A stretch of DNA of 36,871 nucleotides from Bacteroidaceae bacterium (lineage in GTDB: Bacteria > Bacteroidota > Bacteroidia > Bacteroidales > Bacteroidaceae), in the NCBI GenBank assembly GCA_017962495.1, contig JAGCVH010000068.1, forward strand, positions 1 to 36,871. The letters run 5' to 3'. This document shows, in pieces, positions 7,892 to 16,080 of the stretch; positions within the stretch are counted from its first letter, which is position 1, and each line of letters starts with the position of its first letter. Under the pieces are notes generated by a model. That model did no database searches. It was not told the DNA's origin and saw only the letters and a program-made list of their open reading frames with translations. A program made the translations under genes and the position numbers.

Positions 7892-10800
7892 TTACTTTAC
7901 AACAACCTTAACACCATTTACAATGTATATGCCAGGTTGTGCGTTCTTGAGGTTACTGATGTTACCACTCTTGCTGATAAGGCGTCCGTCGAGTGTATAA
8001 ACACCTCCTCGCTTGGTAACTTTCTCCAAAACGGTATTGATGCCATCGTCAAGGTCGTCATCGAACTCGATAATCAGTTTTGCATTGCGAGTAAACTCTC
8101 CTGCTTCAGCATCAGTATCCGTGATGTAAACCTTATTGTCTTCAACGCTATTGCCCTTGTCCTTGAAGGCGAGAGCCTTTTGGTCATGACCATAGCCAAC
8201 GACAATGAACTTTTCATTGATGGTCCTGCTATCGAACACTCCCTTCAGGTAATCACTGGTCTGAGGTTGATTGACAAGGTCGAAAGTGAAGCTGAAGTCA
8301 GAAGGAACGGCTTCGTCGGGTTCGTCCTCATAATACTCACCTGCAGCAACATAGAGGAACGGACGACCTGCGGCAATTACGGGATCGGTAATCATAGCAA
8401 GAGTTATCTTAACCTCTTCGTTGGCATCACTTGAACCAGGAGTGCGCTCTATGCCAGCCACTGTCCAAACATCACCTTGAGAGGGATCTTTAACCTTGAT
8501 GGGAACAGGGAAACAACGACCATAAATATCACCAGGAGTGAAGCTTATCTTGAAGTCACCAAAGGTGTAGTCAGCAGCAATGTCTTCGGCTTCTTCTACG
8601 AAGAAACTACCACGACGACCATCGGCATCTGTCCAACCTGCACCAGACTTGTTACCCCAAGCGGTAAGCACGGTTTGACTCTGAGCCAAGTGCAGAGGAC
8701 TTATCTCCTTGCCCTGAATGCTCTTAATGAAGAAGGCATTCTGACCATAGCCGGAAATAACCTGTTCGAACAAAGCGGGATGGACACTCAACTTAATGTT
8801 GTTGCCAATGAAGAGACCCGTGGCCTTGTTCTGAATTGCCAATGCACTATCGCCAACCTCAATAAAGCGGAAGAGAGCCATATCAGGATCGGAAAGACGG
8901 TCGAGTTTGATACCATGCATCTCCTGACCCATCAAGACATCTTCCTTGTTCATAGGCTGAATGAGATTACCATTGACATTATTGCCTGATGAATTCTGAC
9001 CAAGAACTACATTCTCGCGCATAGCAACAGCAATGTACATGCCGAAGTTGCCTTCATTGTACAAGCCAAGGGTATCGGGATTTTCTGGATCGGTGTTGTC
9101 AATCCAATAGTTGGCGGCATTGCCTGCTTTGGACCATCCATACTTATCATATTCCTCCTCAGTTCCGAAACGCAGACGATACCACTTGTCTGTGCGAACA
9201 GAATTGGCAGCTAAGTTAATGTTCGATACTGCAGCACCAAGGGCATCGATGTGAGCCTGACTTTGTTCTGTCGTATATACACCACCCTTGTCATATGACT
9301 CTGCATTGGAGATGGCATTCTTCAGATTATTGCTTGCACTATTGTCTGCCCAGAAGCCAGGATCTGTGCCAATGATTACTTCCTTATCAGAACCCTTCAC
9401 TTCCTCAATCTTATTACGAAGTGGAGTAGGATCGACAAACATGGCAATGAAAGCATCATAAGCCGACTTCAGTTTATCGTACTGCTCGACGGTTGCATCA
9501 TCTGGCTCTACATCGGCAAGTTCGGTAAGTACTGCATCGAGTGTCGTACCTACACTACCCATCATGTGATACTGACTGGTTGCAGGATCAATCATTTCAA
9601 TAGGGCTTGGATAGAGTTGCAGTTCTGCTAAATGCCAACAACGGTTGTTGCTGATATTGGTTTCGCAATACAGACGAAGATACTTCTTACCCTTGGGATC
9701 GAAGCCATCAGTAACTATTATTTCACCAGCCTCCTTGAAGGGTGTCTGTATGTAGGCAAGTTCTTCCCAATCCTCTTCTGCGGCATTAGGATCGTCACTA
9801 CCATAGAAACTCCATTCTGTCACGTGATTGGTAGTACAAATGTCCACTTGATTGTAATTGTACAAACGACGAGTGAACTTCATACAAATAAGTTCGTACT
9901 TAGGTTCGTTCAGTTCTATCTGCAGGTACTGTCGATTGGTATTATTATTCCAATTCGAATGCCAATAAGTAAGCGGATCACCATCTAACATATGTCCTAA
10001 ATTACCTTCCCAAGCATGAGGAGCACTCCAAGGCGAACTCAATTGACTAACATCTGTAATGAGGGGTTCCTTATAAGACTGATCCTTCGCAATTTCCAGC
10101 TTAACTTTAGCATCTTCACGCATTATCTTAAAGTTCTCTACAAGTACTGCATGATTCTTGTAAGGTTCATAGGCTTTAATAATGGCTTCTGCAACATCAT
10201 CCTCTACAGGTTCGAATATCCATTCCGATACCTTAGAAGCATCGTTACCCCAACCAATAATGCTATTATCTACGCCTGTACCATAACCATTACTAACGGT
10301 TATTCCATGACCCAATGGATGGATGTAGCAGTTGGTATTTTGAGTAGATACACGAATAGCCACACAGGGATCGCCATCGATGTTCTCTATCAGGTCAACA
10401 GCCATTAGATTGGTGCTTTCCTTCGACATGTACCAAATGGATTTCGAGTTGTCCCAATTGTTGAAACGAGCATCCGTAGCACAGTTTACTATATCAAAGA
10501 GACCACCTTCCTTGTTTGTAACCTTCCACAAAGAAGGACAATCCGATTCCACGTTTGCAGGGGTATTCCAACGGGCAACGATGTCACCATTCTGAAGCGT
10601 ACTATATACATATTTGTTTACTTCACGCTCGGCAGTAATGGGATTGCCATCTGTATCGGTATCACCCGTGGGAACATTATTATGGAAGATTACAGAATGA
10701 CGCAGACGATAGTATCCATCAGTCAGTGAGAAAGGAACTCTCGAGTCGAGTGTTGCCTGATAAGTATTCTTAATCTGTTCGATAAGAGCGCGTATCTCTT

Positions 10801-11575
10801 CTGCTGTATAATCCTCACCCGAACTATCCATTTCGTTAACCTTATCCATAGCTGTAACAAACGCAGACACGGCATCGGGCAAATACTGGCCTGGTGCTGT
10901 TCCAGCATGATTCATGAATTCATCAATATATGATTCATATTGGAAATAGGTATCTATCAGTTCGCGCATTGCGGCAGTTGCCTCATCGGCAAGCGTACAA
11001 GGATAGAACTGTAACTCTGCCAAGTGCCAGTAACCACGATTGTCAGTGGTGGCATCGGCATAAATACGAAGGAATTTCTTTCCCTTAGTGTCAAAGCCAA
11101 CGGTATTAAGTGTTTCACCAGGCTCATGGAAAGGAGTTTCCGTTACCAATAATTCTATCCAGTCACCATCATCAGCATCAGCTTCATCACTACCACAAAT
11201 ACTCCACACCGTCACATGATCGGAATAGTGCAAAGCCGTACGTCTGTAGTTGTGCCAACGACGAGTAAACTTCATAGAAATAAGTTCATCCACAGGTTCG
11301 GCAAGCTCAATCTGCAAATAGTGCTTGTGGGGTTGTACCGAACTGTGCCAGTTAGAGTGCCAATACGTATCAGGATCGCCATCAAGCAAATATTCCAGAT
11401 AACCCTCATCGAGCTCTGGCTCACTATAAGGCGAACTCAATTGGCTGAGATCAGTAATCAAAGGACGAGATTCGTCCAGTTCATAATCATACGCCGTTTG
11501 CGCAAATGCTGTTGGACATATCAATCCAAATAGCATCACCAAAATAATTCTAAAACCTTTCATTTTTTCAATCAT
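7892..11575 (-). CDS. Large secreted protein with two F5/8 type C (discoidin-like) domains and T9SS tail
   Basis: This is 1227 residues. The start at 11575 gives MIEKMKGFRIILVMLFGLIC..AFAQ, and a start at 11563 (MKGFRI) is equally plausible. Residues about 35-190 and 500-660 are two copies of a galactose-binding-like F5/8C domain. They share LSSP, the core LDGDP.TYWHSNW, YLQIEL.EP, KFTRR and WHLAELQ.YP. Between and after them are uncharacterised beta-rich stretches and a helical stretch near 730-810 like FIVAR modules. The C-terminal roughly 38 residues (GGVYTLDGRLISK...PGIYIVNGVKVVVK) form a T9SS sorting domain. I recognise no catalytic domain, so it is probably a surface glycan-binding or adhesion protein working with the GH20 enzyme encoded downstream. 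A hairpin terminator follows the stop. Confidence 0.85.
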   Translation of the reverse strand: MIEKMKGFRIILVMLFGLICPTAFAQTAYDYELDESRPLITDLSQLSSPYSEPELDEGYLEYLLDGDPDTYWHSNWHSSVQPHKHYLQIELAEPVDELISMKFTRRWHNYRRTALHYSDHVTVWSICGSDEADADDGDWIELLVTETPFHEPGETLNTVGFDTKGKKFLRIYADATTDNRGYWHLAELQFYPCTLADEATAAMRELIDTYFQYESYIDEFMNHAGTAPGQYLPDAVSAFVTAMDKVNEMDSSGEDYTAEEIRALIEQIKNTYQATLDSRVPFSLTDGYYRLRHSVIFHNNVPTGDTDTDGNPITAEREVNKYVYSTLQNGDIVARWNTPANVESDCPSLWKVTNKEGGLFDIVNCATDARFNNWDNSKSIWYMSKESTNLMAVDLIENIDGDPCVAIRVSTQNTNCYIHPLGHGITVSNGYGTGVDNSIIGWGNDASKVSEWIFEPVEDDVAEAIIKAYEPYKNHAVLVENFKIMREDAKVKLEIAKDQSYKEPLITDVSQLSSPWSAPHAWEGNLGHMLDGDPLTYWHSNWNNNTNRQYLQIELNEPKYELICMKFTRRLYNYNQVDICTTNHVTEWSFYGSDDPNAAEEDWEELAYIQTPFKEAGEIIVTDGFDPKGKKYLRLYCETNISNNRCWHLAELQLYPSPIEMIDPATSQYHMMGSVGTTLDAVLTELADVEPDDATVEQYDKLKSAYDAFIAMFVDPTPLRNKIEEVKGSDKEVIIGTDPGFWADNSASNNLKNAISNAESYDKGGVYTTEQSQAHIDALGAAVSNINLAANSVRTDKWYRLRFGTEEEYDKYGWSKAGNAANYWIDNTDPENPDTLGLYNEGNFGMYIAVAMRENVVLGQNSSGNNVNGNLIQPMNKEDVLMGQEMHGIKLDRLSDPDMALFRFIEVGDSALAIQNKATGLFIGNNIKLSVHPALFEQVISGYGQNAFFIKSIQGKEISPLHLAQSQTVLTAWGNKSGAGWTDADGRRGSFFVEEAEDIAADYTFGDFKISFTPGDIYGRCFPVPIKVKDPSQGDVWTVAGIERTPGSSDANEEVKITLAMITDPVIAAGRPFLYVAAGEYYEDEPDEAVPSDFSFTFDLVNQPQTSDYLKGVFDSRTINEKFIVVGYGHDQKALAFKDKGNSVEDNKVYITDTDAEAGEFTRNAKLIIEFDDDLDDGINTVLEKVTKRGGVYTLDGRLISKSGNISNLKNAQPGIYIVNGVKVVVK

Positions 11576-11720
11576 TTTTAAATAATAAAATCATTTTAAC
11601 GATGCGAAATTATTTAATTATCATCTTATACAAAACAATAATAAATACTATTTATTAATAATTCATGAATCATACACCAATTTTGCACAAAATCGTACAA
11701 ATAATCACATAACAATCAGT

Positions 11721-11753
11721 CAAATATACCTTTATTATATAATATATAGGCAA
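11721..11753 (-). promoter_or_regulatory. Possible promoter for the discoidin-domain protein
   Basis: On the minus strand TATATTTG (plus caaatata, 11721-11728) fits the TAnnTTTG -7 element, with a TTG 22 nt upstream (plus caa, 11751-11753). The leader would be about 140 nt of very AT-rich sequence. In DNA this AT-rich the match could be chance. Confidence 0.25.
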
Positions 11754-11776
11754 TTAATGACAAAAAGCGAGCCTAT

Positions 11777-12820
11777 TTACAGCTTTAGTTGTGCAGATAT
11801 GTCAAGCATGCGATTGATGGGACGAATAGCCTTACTTGCTATTTCAGGGTCTACAGTCACTTCCGGCCACTCATATTTCAAGCAGTTATAAAGCTTTTCG
11901 ATCGTTATAAGTTTCATATAATTGCACTCATTGCAAGCACAAGTGCTGTCGTTAGGAGGAGCAGGGATGAAGACCTTCTCTGGACAACGCTTCTGCATTT
12001 CGTGCAATATACCGCTTTCTGTTGCCACTATAAACTCTTTCGCCTCATCGACTACGGCAAACTTAAGAAGTGCAGCTGTACTACCCACCTTATCTGCTAC
12101 GCGAACAACTGGCCCCTTACACTCGGGATGAACCAATATCTTTGCCTTAGGATGCTCCTTCTTTAAGTCGAGTATCTTTTCTAATGAGAAACGTTCGTGA
12201 ACATGACAGGCACCATTCCAAAGCAACATATTGCGACCTGTTATGGAATTGATGTAGCCTCCCAGATTCTGATCTGGTGCAAAGATTATCTTCTCATCCT
12301 CAGGGAAGGATTCTACTATCTGACGAGCATTACCACTGGTAACTACCACATCAGTAACTGCCTTTGTTGCGGCAGTAGTATTTACATAACTTACTACTGT
12401 GTAATCCGGATGTTCACCAACAAACTTCTCAAATTCATCGGACTTGCAACTCTCTGCCAACGAACAAGTGGCATTAAGGTCTGGAACCAGTACCTTCTTA
12501 TCAGGACACAATATTTTGTTCGTCTCACCCATGAAGTGTACACCACACATTACTATGATGTCTGCATTCGTCTTTGCGGCTTGCTGGGCAAGGGCAAGAG
12601 AGTCGCCTACAAAGTCGGCTAAGTCTTGAATCTCACCATCCACATAATAATGAGCCATAATGACGGCATTCTTCTCTTTCGCCATCCTACGAATCTCAGC
12701 CTTCAGGTCTATACCTAAAGGTATAGACTCATCTACAAAGCCAGCCTGCTTCCACGCGCTCTTAATCCTGAGGGTTTTCTGGGCTTTCGTCTTCTCCTTA
12801 TTGTCAGTTTTCAACATCAT
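11777..12820 (-). CDS. nadA: Quinolinate synthase NadA
   Basis: This 347-residue cytoplasmic enzyme condenses iminoaspartate with dihydroxyacetone phosphate to quinolinate in de novo NAD synthesis, using a [4Fe-4S] cluster. Diagnostic motifs are NAVIMAHYYVDGEIQDLAD, GVHFMGETNKIL, APDQNLGGYI and HPEC. By alignment from memory with E. coli NadA, the three cluster cysteines are Cys119 (NATCSLAESC), Cys205 (WNGACHVH) and Cys299 (last of CACNEC). Length is normal. The first two codons are both ATG, so 12817 is an alternative start. It stands alone here: neighbours are a divergent RNA methyltransferase and, beyond 200 nt, the discoidin-protein gene. NadB and NadC are not in the window. Confidence 0.97.
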   Translation of the reverse strand: MMLKTDNKEKTKAQKTLRIKSAWKQAGFVDESIPLGIDLKAEIRRMAKEKNAVIMAHYYVDGEIQDLADFVGDSLALAQQAAKTNADIIVMCGVHFMGETNKILCPDKKVLVPDLNATCSLAESCKSDEFEKFVGEHPDYTVVSYVNTTAATKAVTDVVVTSGNARQIVESFPEDEKIIFAPDQNLGGYINSITGRNMLLWNGACHVHERFSLEKILDLKKEHPKAKILVHPECKGPVVRVADKVGSTAALLKFAVVDEAKEFIVATESGILHEMQKRCPEKVFIPAPPNDSTCACNECNYMKLITIEKLYNCLKYEWPEVTVDPEIASKAIRPINRMLDISAQLKL

Positions 12821-13048
12821 ATTATTATTATTTTATATTTATTATTTTAATAAGAAATTAAGTAATGATAATGATAGCCGGTTGATAGTGTGAATAAAAA
12901 AATGTCTTTTTATTTGCTTTTTAAGTTATTGACTTGAGATATAAAGTTATTGTATTAAACATTAACATTTTCATTTGCTTCGTATCGTCATATAAATGAG
13001 CATTATATAAGATTAAAGGTTCGAGTTATTAACACATATTGATAAGTG

Positions 13049-13056
13049 CAAAGTTA
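13049..13056 (-). promoter_or_regulatory. Possible -7 element for nadA
   Basis: On the minus strand TAACTTTG matches TAnnTTTG, but no TTTG lies at the expected -33 distance. It is about 230 nt from the nadA start. Confidence 0.25.
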
Positions 13057-13173
13057 ACAATTATTTTCATTTTTTATGATGATAAGTTAGAAAAAAAATG
13101 TGAATAAGTGAGAATAACTTTTCGCGAATGTTAATAATTTAAGTATTTCAAATATTTATTAACAAATAATTGC

Positions 13174-13181
13174 TATTTTTG
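13174..13181 (+). promoter_or_regulatory. -7 promoter element for the RNA methyltransferase operon
   Basis: tatttttg matches TAnnTTTG. Transcription would begin near 13188, giving a leader of about 23 nt before the ATG at 13211. The -33 region has only a weak tttc at longer spacing. Confidence 0.4.
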
Positions 13182-13210
13182 CACAAGTTATAAACAACGA
13201 TTGTTAATAA

Positions 13211-13762
13211 ATGAGGAAGTTAAGAATAACGGAGATGGGTCGCCTGTCTGTGGAGGAATATAAGGATAGTGAGAAGACTCCTCTTGTGGTTGTGCTCGAT
13301 CATGTGCGTTCACTGTATAATGTAGGTTCGGTATTCCGTACAGCCGATGCTTTTCGCTTGCAAGGTGTATGTCTTTGTGGAATAACTGCTCGTCCACCCC
13401 ATCCTGAAATTCATAAGACGGCACTTGGGGCAGAGGATAGTGTGGAATGGAAATATTTTGAGCGTACGGAAGATTGCGTACACTATCTCAAAGATCAGGG
13501 ATATACTGTTCTAGCTGTAGAACAATGCGAGGATAGTACGCTATTAAACAACTATCAACTTTCACCTGTCAACTCTCAACTCAATAGAATTGCTATTGTA
13601 TTGGGCAATGAGGTTAAGGGTGTTCAGCAACAGGTAGTTGACCTTTGTGATGGTTGTCTCGAGATTCCACAATATGGTACAAAGCATTCCCTGAATGTTT
13701 CCGTTGCCGCAGGCATAGTTATCTGGGAGTTGTTTAAAAAGATGAAAGACAATGATGAATAA
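13211..13762 (+). CDS. SpoU/TrmH-family RNA 2'-O-methyltransferase
   Basis: This 183-residue protein has the three SpoU (SPOUT, knotted) motifs: motif 1 around Asn37 to Arg43 (NVGSVFR), motif 2 at 129-138 (IVLGNEVKGV) and motif 3 at about 152-169 (IPQYGTKHSLNVSVAAGI). Such enzymes transfer methyl from S-adenosylmethionine to ribose 2'-OH in tRNA or rRNA; the target base cannot be told from sequence. The short N terminus lacks the L30e-like domain of RlmB. Residues about 113-125 (NNYQLSPVNSQLN), just before motif 2, are encoded by a period-7 tandem array that also occurs at 15120-15150, so this surface loop seems to be a repeat insertion tolerated in frame. The stop overlaps the next gene's start by 11 nt. 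Confidence 0.93.
   Translation: MRKLRITEMGRLSVEEYKDSEKTPLVVVLDHVRSLYNVGSVFRTADAFRLQGVCLCGITARPPHPEIHKTALGAEDSVEWKYFERTEDCVHYLKDQGYTVLAVEQCEDSTLLNNYQLSPVNSQLNRIAIVLGNEVKGVQQQVVDLCDGCLEIPQYGTKHSLNVSVAAGIVIWELFKKMKDNDE
13553..13583. repeat. Period-7 tandem array (tcaactn) inside the SpoU methyltransferase gene
   Basis: Units atcaact, ttcacct, gtcaact and ctcaact follow each other with a 7-nt period. The same unit type recurs in intergenic DNA at 15120-15150, and the two arrays share caactctcaactc exactly. Confidence 0.65.
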
Positions 13763-14465
13763 GCGCGCTATAGTTATTGGGGCTTCGTCTGGGATAGGGA
13801 AAGAGGTGGCGAGGTTGCTGATAAAGGAAGGTTGGAAGGTTGGAGTTGCTGCACGCAGAGTGGAGTTGTTGCAGGAATTTGGCAATGTGGAAATAGAGGC
13901 GATAGATGTTACGCAAGCGGATGCTACTCAAAGACTTAGGAAGCTGATAGAAAGGATGGGAGGAATGGACCTCTTCTTCTATGCTTCAGGTATAGGAAAG
14001 CAAAATCGTGAGTTAGAGGAAGAAATTGAGTTGTCGATCATGCAAACCAATACAGTCGGGTTTACAAGGATGATTGGCGAGGCTTATCGCTATTTTGCCG
14101 AACGAGGCGAAGGTCACATAGCTGCCATCACGTCGATAGCCGGAACAAAAGGACTTGGACCTGCCCCAGCCTACTCCGCCTCTAAAGCGATGCAAGCCAC
14201 TTATCTGGAGGCATTGGAACAACAGGCTAATGCGAGAGGACTGAAGATTCGCTTCACTGACATCCGGCCAGGCTTTGTGGATACGGCTTTGTTGAGTGGC
14301 GATTTTCATTATCCTATGATGCTGAAACCCGAAAGTGTGGCAAAAGAGATAATTAGGTCCATCAATGCTAAAAAGCATGTTCGCGTTATAGATTGGCGTT
14401 ATCGAATATTGACAGGCCTTTGGCGATTGATTCCCAGATGGATATGGCGAAGAATAAAGCTTTAA
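13752..14465 (+). CDS. Short-chain dehydrogenase/reductase (SDR)
   Basis: This 237-residue classical SDR has the cofactor motif GASSGIG (10-16), YASG at 77-80 in place of NNAG, Asn100, Ser128 (ITSIAG), and the catalytic pair Tyr141 and Lys145 (YSASK). It uses NAD(P)(H) to reduce or oxidise an unidentified carbonyl or alcohol. The C-terminal roughly 25 residues are Arg/Trp-rich (RLIPRWIWRRIKL) and may contact the membrane, which would suit a lipid-like substrate and the adjacent membrane-protein gene; that is inference. The ATG overlaps the end of the methyltransferase gene by 11 nt and the gene's 3' end overlaps the YhhN start, so the three are translationally coupled. A second ATG immediately follows the first. 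Confidence 0.92.
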   Translation: MMNKRAIVIGASSGIGKEVARLLIKEGWKVGVAARRVELLQEFGNVEIEAIDVTQADATQRLRKLIERMGGMDLFFYASGIGKQNRELEEEIELSIMQTNTVGFTRMIGEAYRYFAERGEGHIAAITSIAGTKGLGPAPAYSASKAMQATYLEALEQQANARGLKIRFTDIRPGFVDTALLSGDFHYPMMLKPESVAKEIIRSINAKKHVRVIDWRYRILTGLWRLIPRWIWRRIKL

Positions 14466-15118
14466 TAGTAATTGTCATTTTTCTATTGTCTGCGCTCTGG
14501 TTCTTCTTTCCTTTATGGGGGTCGGACGCAGGAAACATGCTGTTTGCCATGCGGCTTGCCTTGCCTGCAACGATACTTGCCATTGGAGGCATAGGCTTGT
14601 TTCCTCGCCTGATGACGCTTGCTTTCTTCTTTTGTGCCGTAGGCGATGCTATGGGTGTGATTGGGAGTTTTGAAGGACAGATGGGAGGCTTCGCCATTGC
14701 TCACCTCTTTTTCATTTGTCAGTTCGTTAGGGATATCCGGCAATCGAAAATCACTCGAGTCGCTCTGACTATAAGCACATTGCTTTGTCTAATCCCACTC
14801 ATTATTGCTGGAATAAAGGTAATACCTGCAATACGCGATTTACCCATTCGCATAGGTTGCATTGTCTATGCCCTTTTGCTTTGCGGCACATTGTGGACAA
14901 GCCTTGTTCGAGCCTTATCAGAAAAAGGCGAAAGACGGATTCTTCCCTATATTACTGCTCTTGGTGCCTTTTTGTTCCTCATTTCGGACTTCATTCTTTC
15001 ATGGAACAAATTCACATCGCACGTCAATTATGCTTCGCTTTACATCATGACCACCTATTACTGTGCCCTACTCTTCCTGTTTATAGGCACACTCCGGCCT
15101 TTTATTAAAAAGTCCTAA
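14438..15118 (+). CDS. YhhN-family integral membrane protein (lysoplasmalogenase-like)
   Basis: About 226 residues from the chosen start (MDMAKNKALIV...); 14444 (MAKNKAL) is equally possible. The frame is open from 14393, but that adds 15 unlikely residues and a longer overlap. I see roughly seven or eight hydrophobic segments with family-type acidic positions: CAVGDAMG near the end of the third segment and FLISDFILSWNKF near the sixth. YhhN homologues include TMEM86 lysoplasmalogenases, which hydrolyse the vinyl-ether bond of lysoplasmalogens. Many bacterial members are uncharacterised, so activity here is uncertain. It overlaps the SDR gene by about 28 nt and ends the three-gene operon, converging on the DUF4294 gene only 31 nt away. 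Confidence 0.75.
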   Translation: MDMAKNKALIVIVIFLLSALWFFFPLWGSDAGNMLFAMRLALPATILAIGGIGLFPRLMTLAFFFCAVGDAMGVIGSFEGQMGGFAIAHLFFICQFVRDIRQSKITRVALTISTLLCLIPLIIAGIKVIPAIRDLPIRIGCIVYALLLCGTLWTSLVRALSEKGERRILPYITALGAFLFLISDFILSWNKFTSHVNYASLYIMTTYYCALLFLFIGTLRPFIKKS

Positions 15119-15119
15119 A

Positions 15120-15150
15120 CTATCACCTATAAACTATCAACTCTCAACTC
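15120..15150. repeat. Period-7 tandem array between convergent genes
   Basis: Units atcacct, ataaact, atcaact and ctcaact fill the whole 31-nt gap between the YhhN and DUF4294 stop codons. The unit matches the array inside the SpoU methyltransferase gene. No hairpin terminator is visible in the gap. Confidence 0.6.
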
Positions 15151-15803
15151 TATAAAATTCCCGCCTCCACTTGTCGCACTACGCGTTCCGTTAGGCGATC
15201 GTCGCCTTCAGGATCGTATTCCTTCTTAAGACTGGCTTTGAAGGTCCAGGCAAAGACCTGATAGAATGTAGCGCGGGCAGGTCCCATGAAAGCCTTAACT
15301 ACCTCGTAACCCGACTGGTTACATTCGCGATCGACAAGCTTGATTAGGAGTTTGCCTTGCGCATAGGTAAGTTTCTTCATCTCAGGCTTGTAGGTCTTCA
15401 TTATCTCCTTCTCTATCTGTTTCACATGCTCTTGCTTGGCTTTCTTGTCAGGCAATTGCTCCATCACCTTATAGGTCTCCTGAATCATGGCATTGGCTTG
15501 CTGAGCCAGTGGAAGGACTTTCTTCACGTTATACACAAGCCTGTTGTATTTCTGTTGCTGTTTCTTGCTTTTGAAGATAAGGGGCTGATAGACAGGCATC
15601 TCAGGCATGAGGATGGTCCATAAAGTATCGCCTTGAAAAACATAATTGCGTCCTGCCCAGTACCAGGTTTGGTTACGTGCATTCTTAAATTCTGCATCCT
15701 TAAATTCAAGGATATCCATACCCGGGTCTTCCATCTCCTTTTCGTCTTGAGCCCATAGGGAGAGGGGTAGGAAAATTAATAGTATGAACCACACGTTTTT
15801 CAC
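15150..15803 (-). CDS. DUF4294-family exported protein
   Basis: I chose the GTG at 15803 because it gives 217 residues opening with a clean signal peptide (MKNVWFILLIFLPLSLWAQ). The frame is open to an ATG at 15902, but the extra 33 residues would put the hydrophobic segment too far inside. The core YNRLVYNVKKVLPLAQQA, GKLLIKLVDRECNQSGYEVV and KKEYDPEGDDRLTERVV are characteristic of DUF4294, a Bacteroidetes-restricted family of unknown function. Residues about 75-150 are helical and rich in Lys, Glu and Gln. Directly upstream, TACCTTTG (minus strand, 15816-15809) resembles a -7 element and would place the transcription start almost on the GTG. No partner gene suggests a role. Confidence 0.8.
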   Translation of the reverse strand: MKNVWFILLIFLPLSLWAQDEKEMEDPGMDILEFKDAEFKNARNQTWYWAGRNYVFQGDTLWTILMPEMPVYQPLIFKSKKQQQKYNRLVYNVKKVLPLAQQANAMIQETYKVMEQLPDKKAKQEHVKQIEKEIMKTYKPEMKKLTYAQGKLLIKLVDRECNQSGYEVVKAFMGPARATFYQVFAWTFKASLKKEYDPEGDDRLTERVVRQVEAGIL

Positions 15804-15923
15804 GCAGGCAAAGGTAAGTAATATTTTTGTTTGTTGTACGCTTAGGCTTACGGATTTAAGAAACTTTAATTTCTTTTCGTCCTGCGTAACGATTTTTTGC
15901 AATGCTCTCCTATATATATAAAT

Positions 15924-15960
15924 AAGGTATATTAGACGATTGTGCTATCTAATATACCTT
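15924..15960 (-). terminator. Hairpin terminator downstream of the patatin gene
   Basis: Perfect 13-bp arms aaggtatattaga (15924-15936) and tctaatatacctt (15948-15960) enclose an 11-nt loop. On the minus strand the stem is followed by a T/A-rich run. It lies about 120 nt after the patatin stop. Confidence 0.65.
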
Positions 15961-15990
15961 GTTGAAATCGTTCCTATGCCTTCCGGATTT

Positions 15991-16065
15991 GCACCTTAGG
16001 TGCGATGCGTCTCGAACATAGGTTCGATTGCCTTCGAACCTATATTCGATGATGCTCGAACCTAT
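15991..16065. repeat. Nested inverted and direct repeats 3' of the patatin gene
   Basis: ataggttcga (16018-16027) and tcgaacctat (16034-16043) form a perfect 10-bp hairpin with a 6-nt loop. A third copy of tcgaacctat lies at 16056-16065. A smaller hairpin gcacc-tta-ggtgc (15991-16003) precedes them. They lie between the patatin stop and its terminator hairpin, so they would be transcribed as part of the 3' UTR. Confidence 0.6.
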
Positions 16066-16080
16066 GCTTGTCCTTATTGC

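Larger units (their letters stand above)
12821..13210. other. AT-rich divergent intergenic region between nadA and the SpoU methyltransferase gene
   Basis: This 390-bp gene-free stretch is very AT-rich. I see a -7-like tatttttg toward the + gene (13174-13181) and caaagtta (13049-13056), which reads TAACTTTG toward nadA. The nadA leader would then be about 220 nt, long enough for regulation, but I recognise no riboswitch class. No other structure stands out. Confidence 0.6.

Noticed and set aside
12821-13048. Possible riboswitch in a long nadA leader
   Set aside because: The region is simple AT-rich sequence without a conserved stem set that I recognise.
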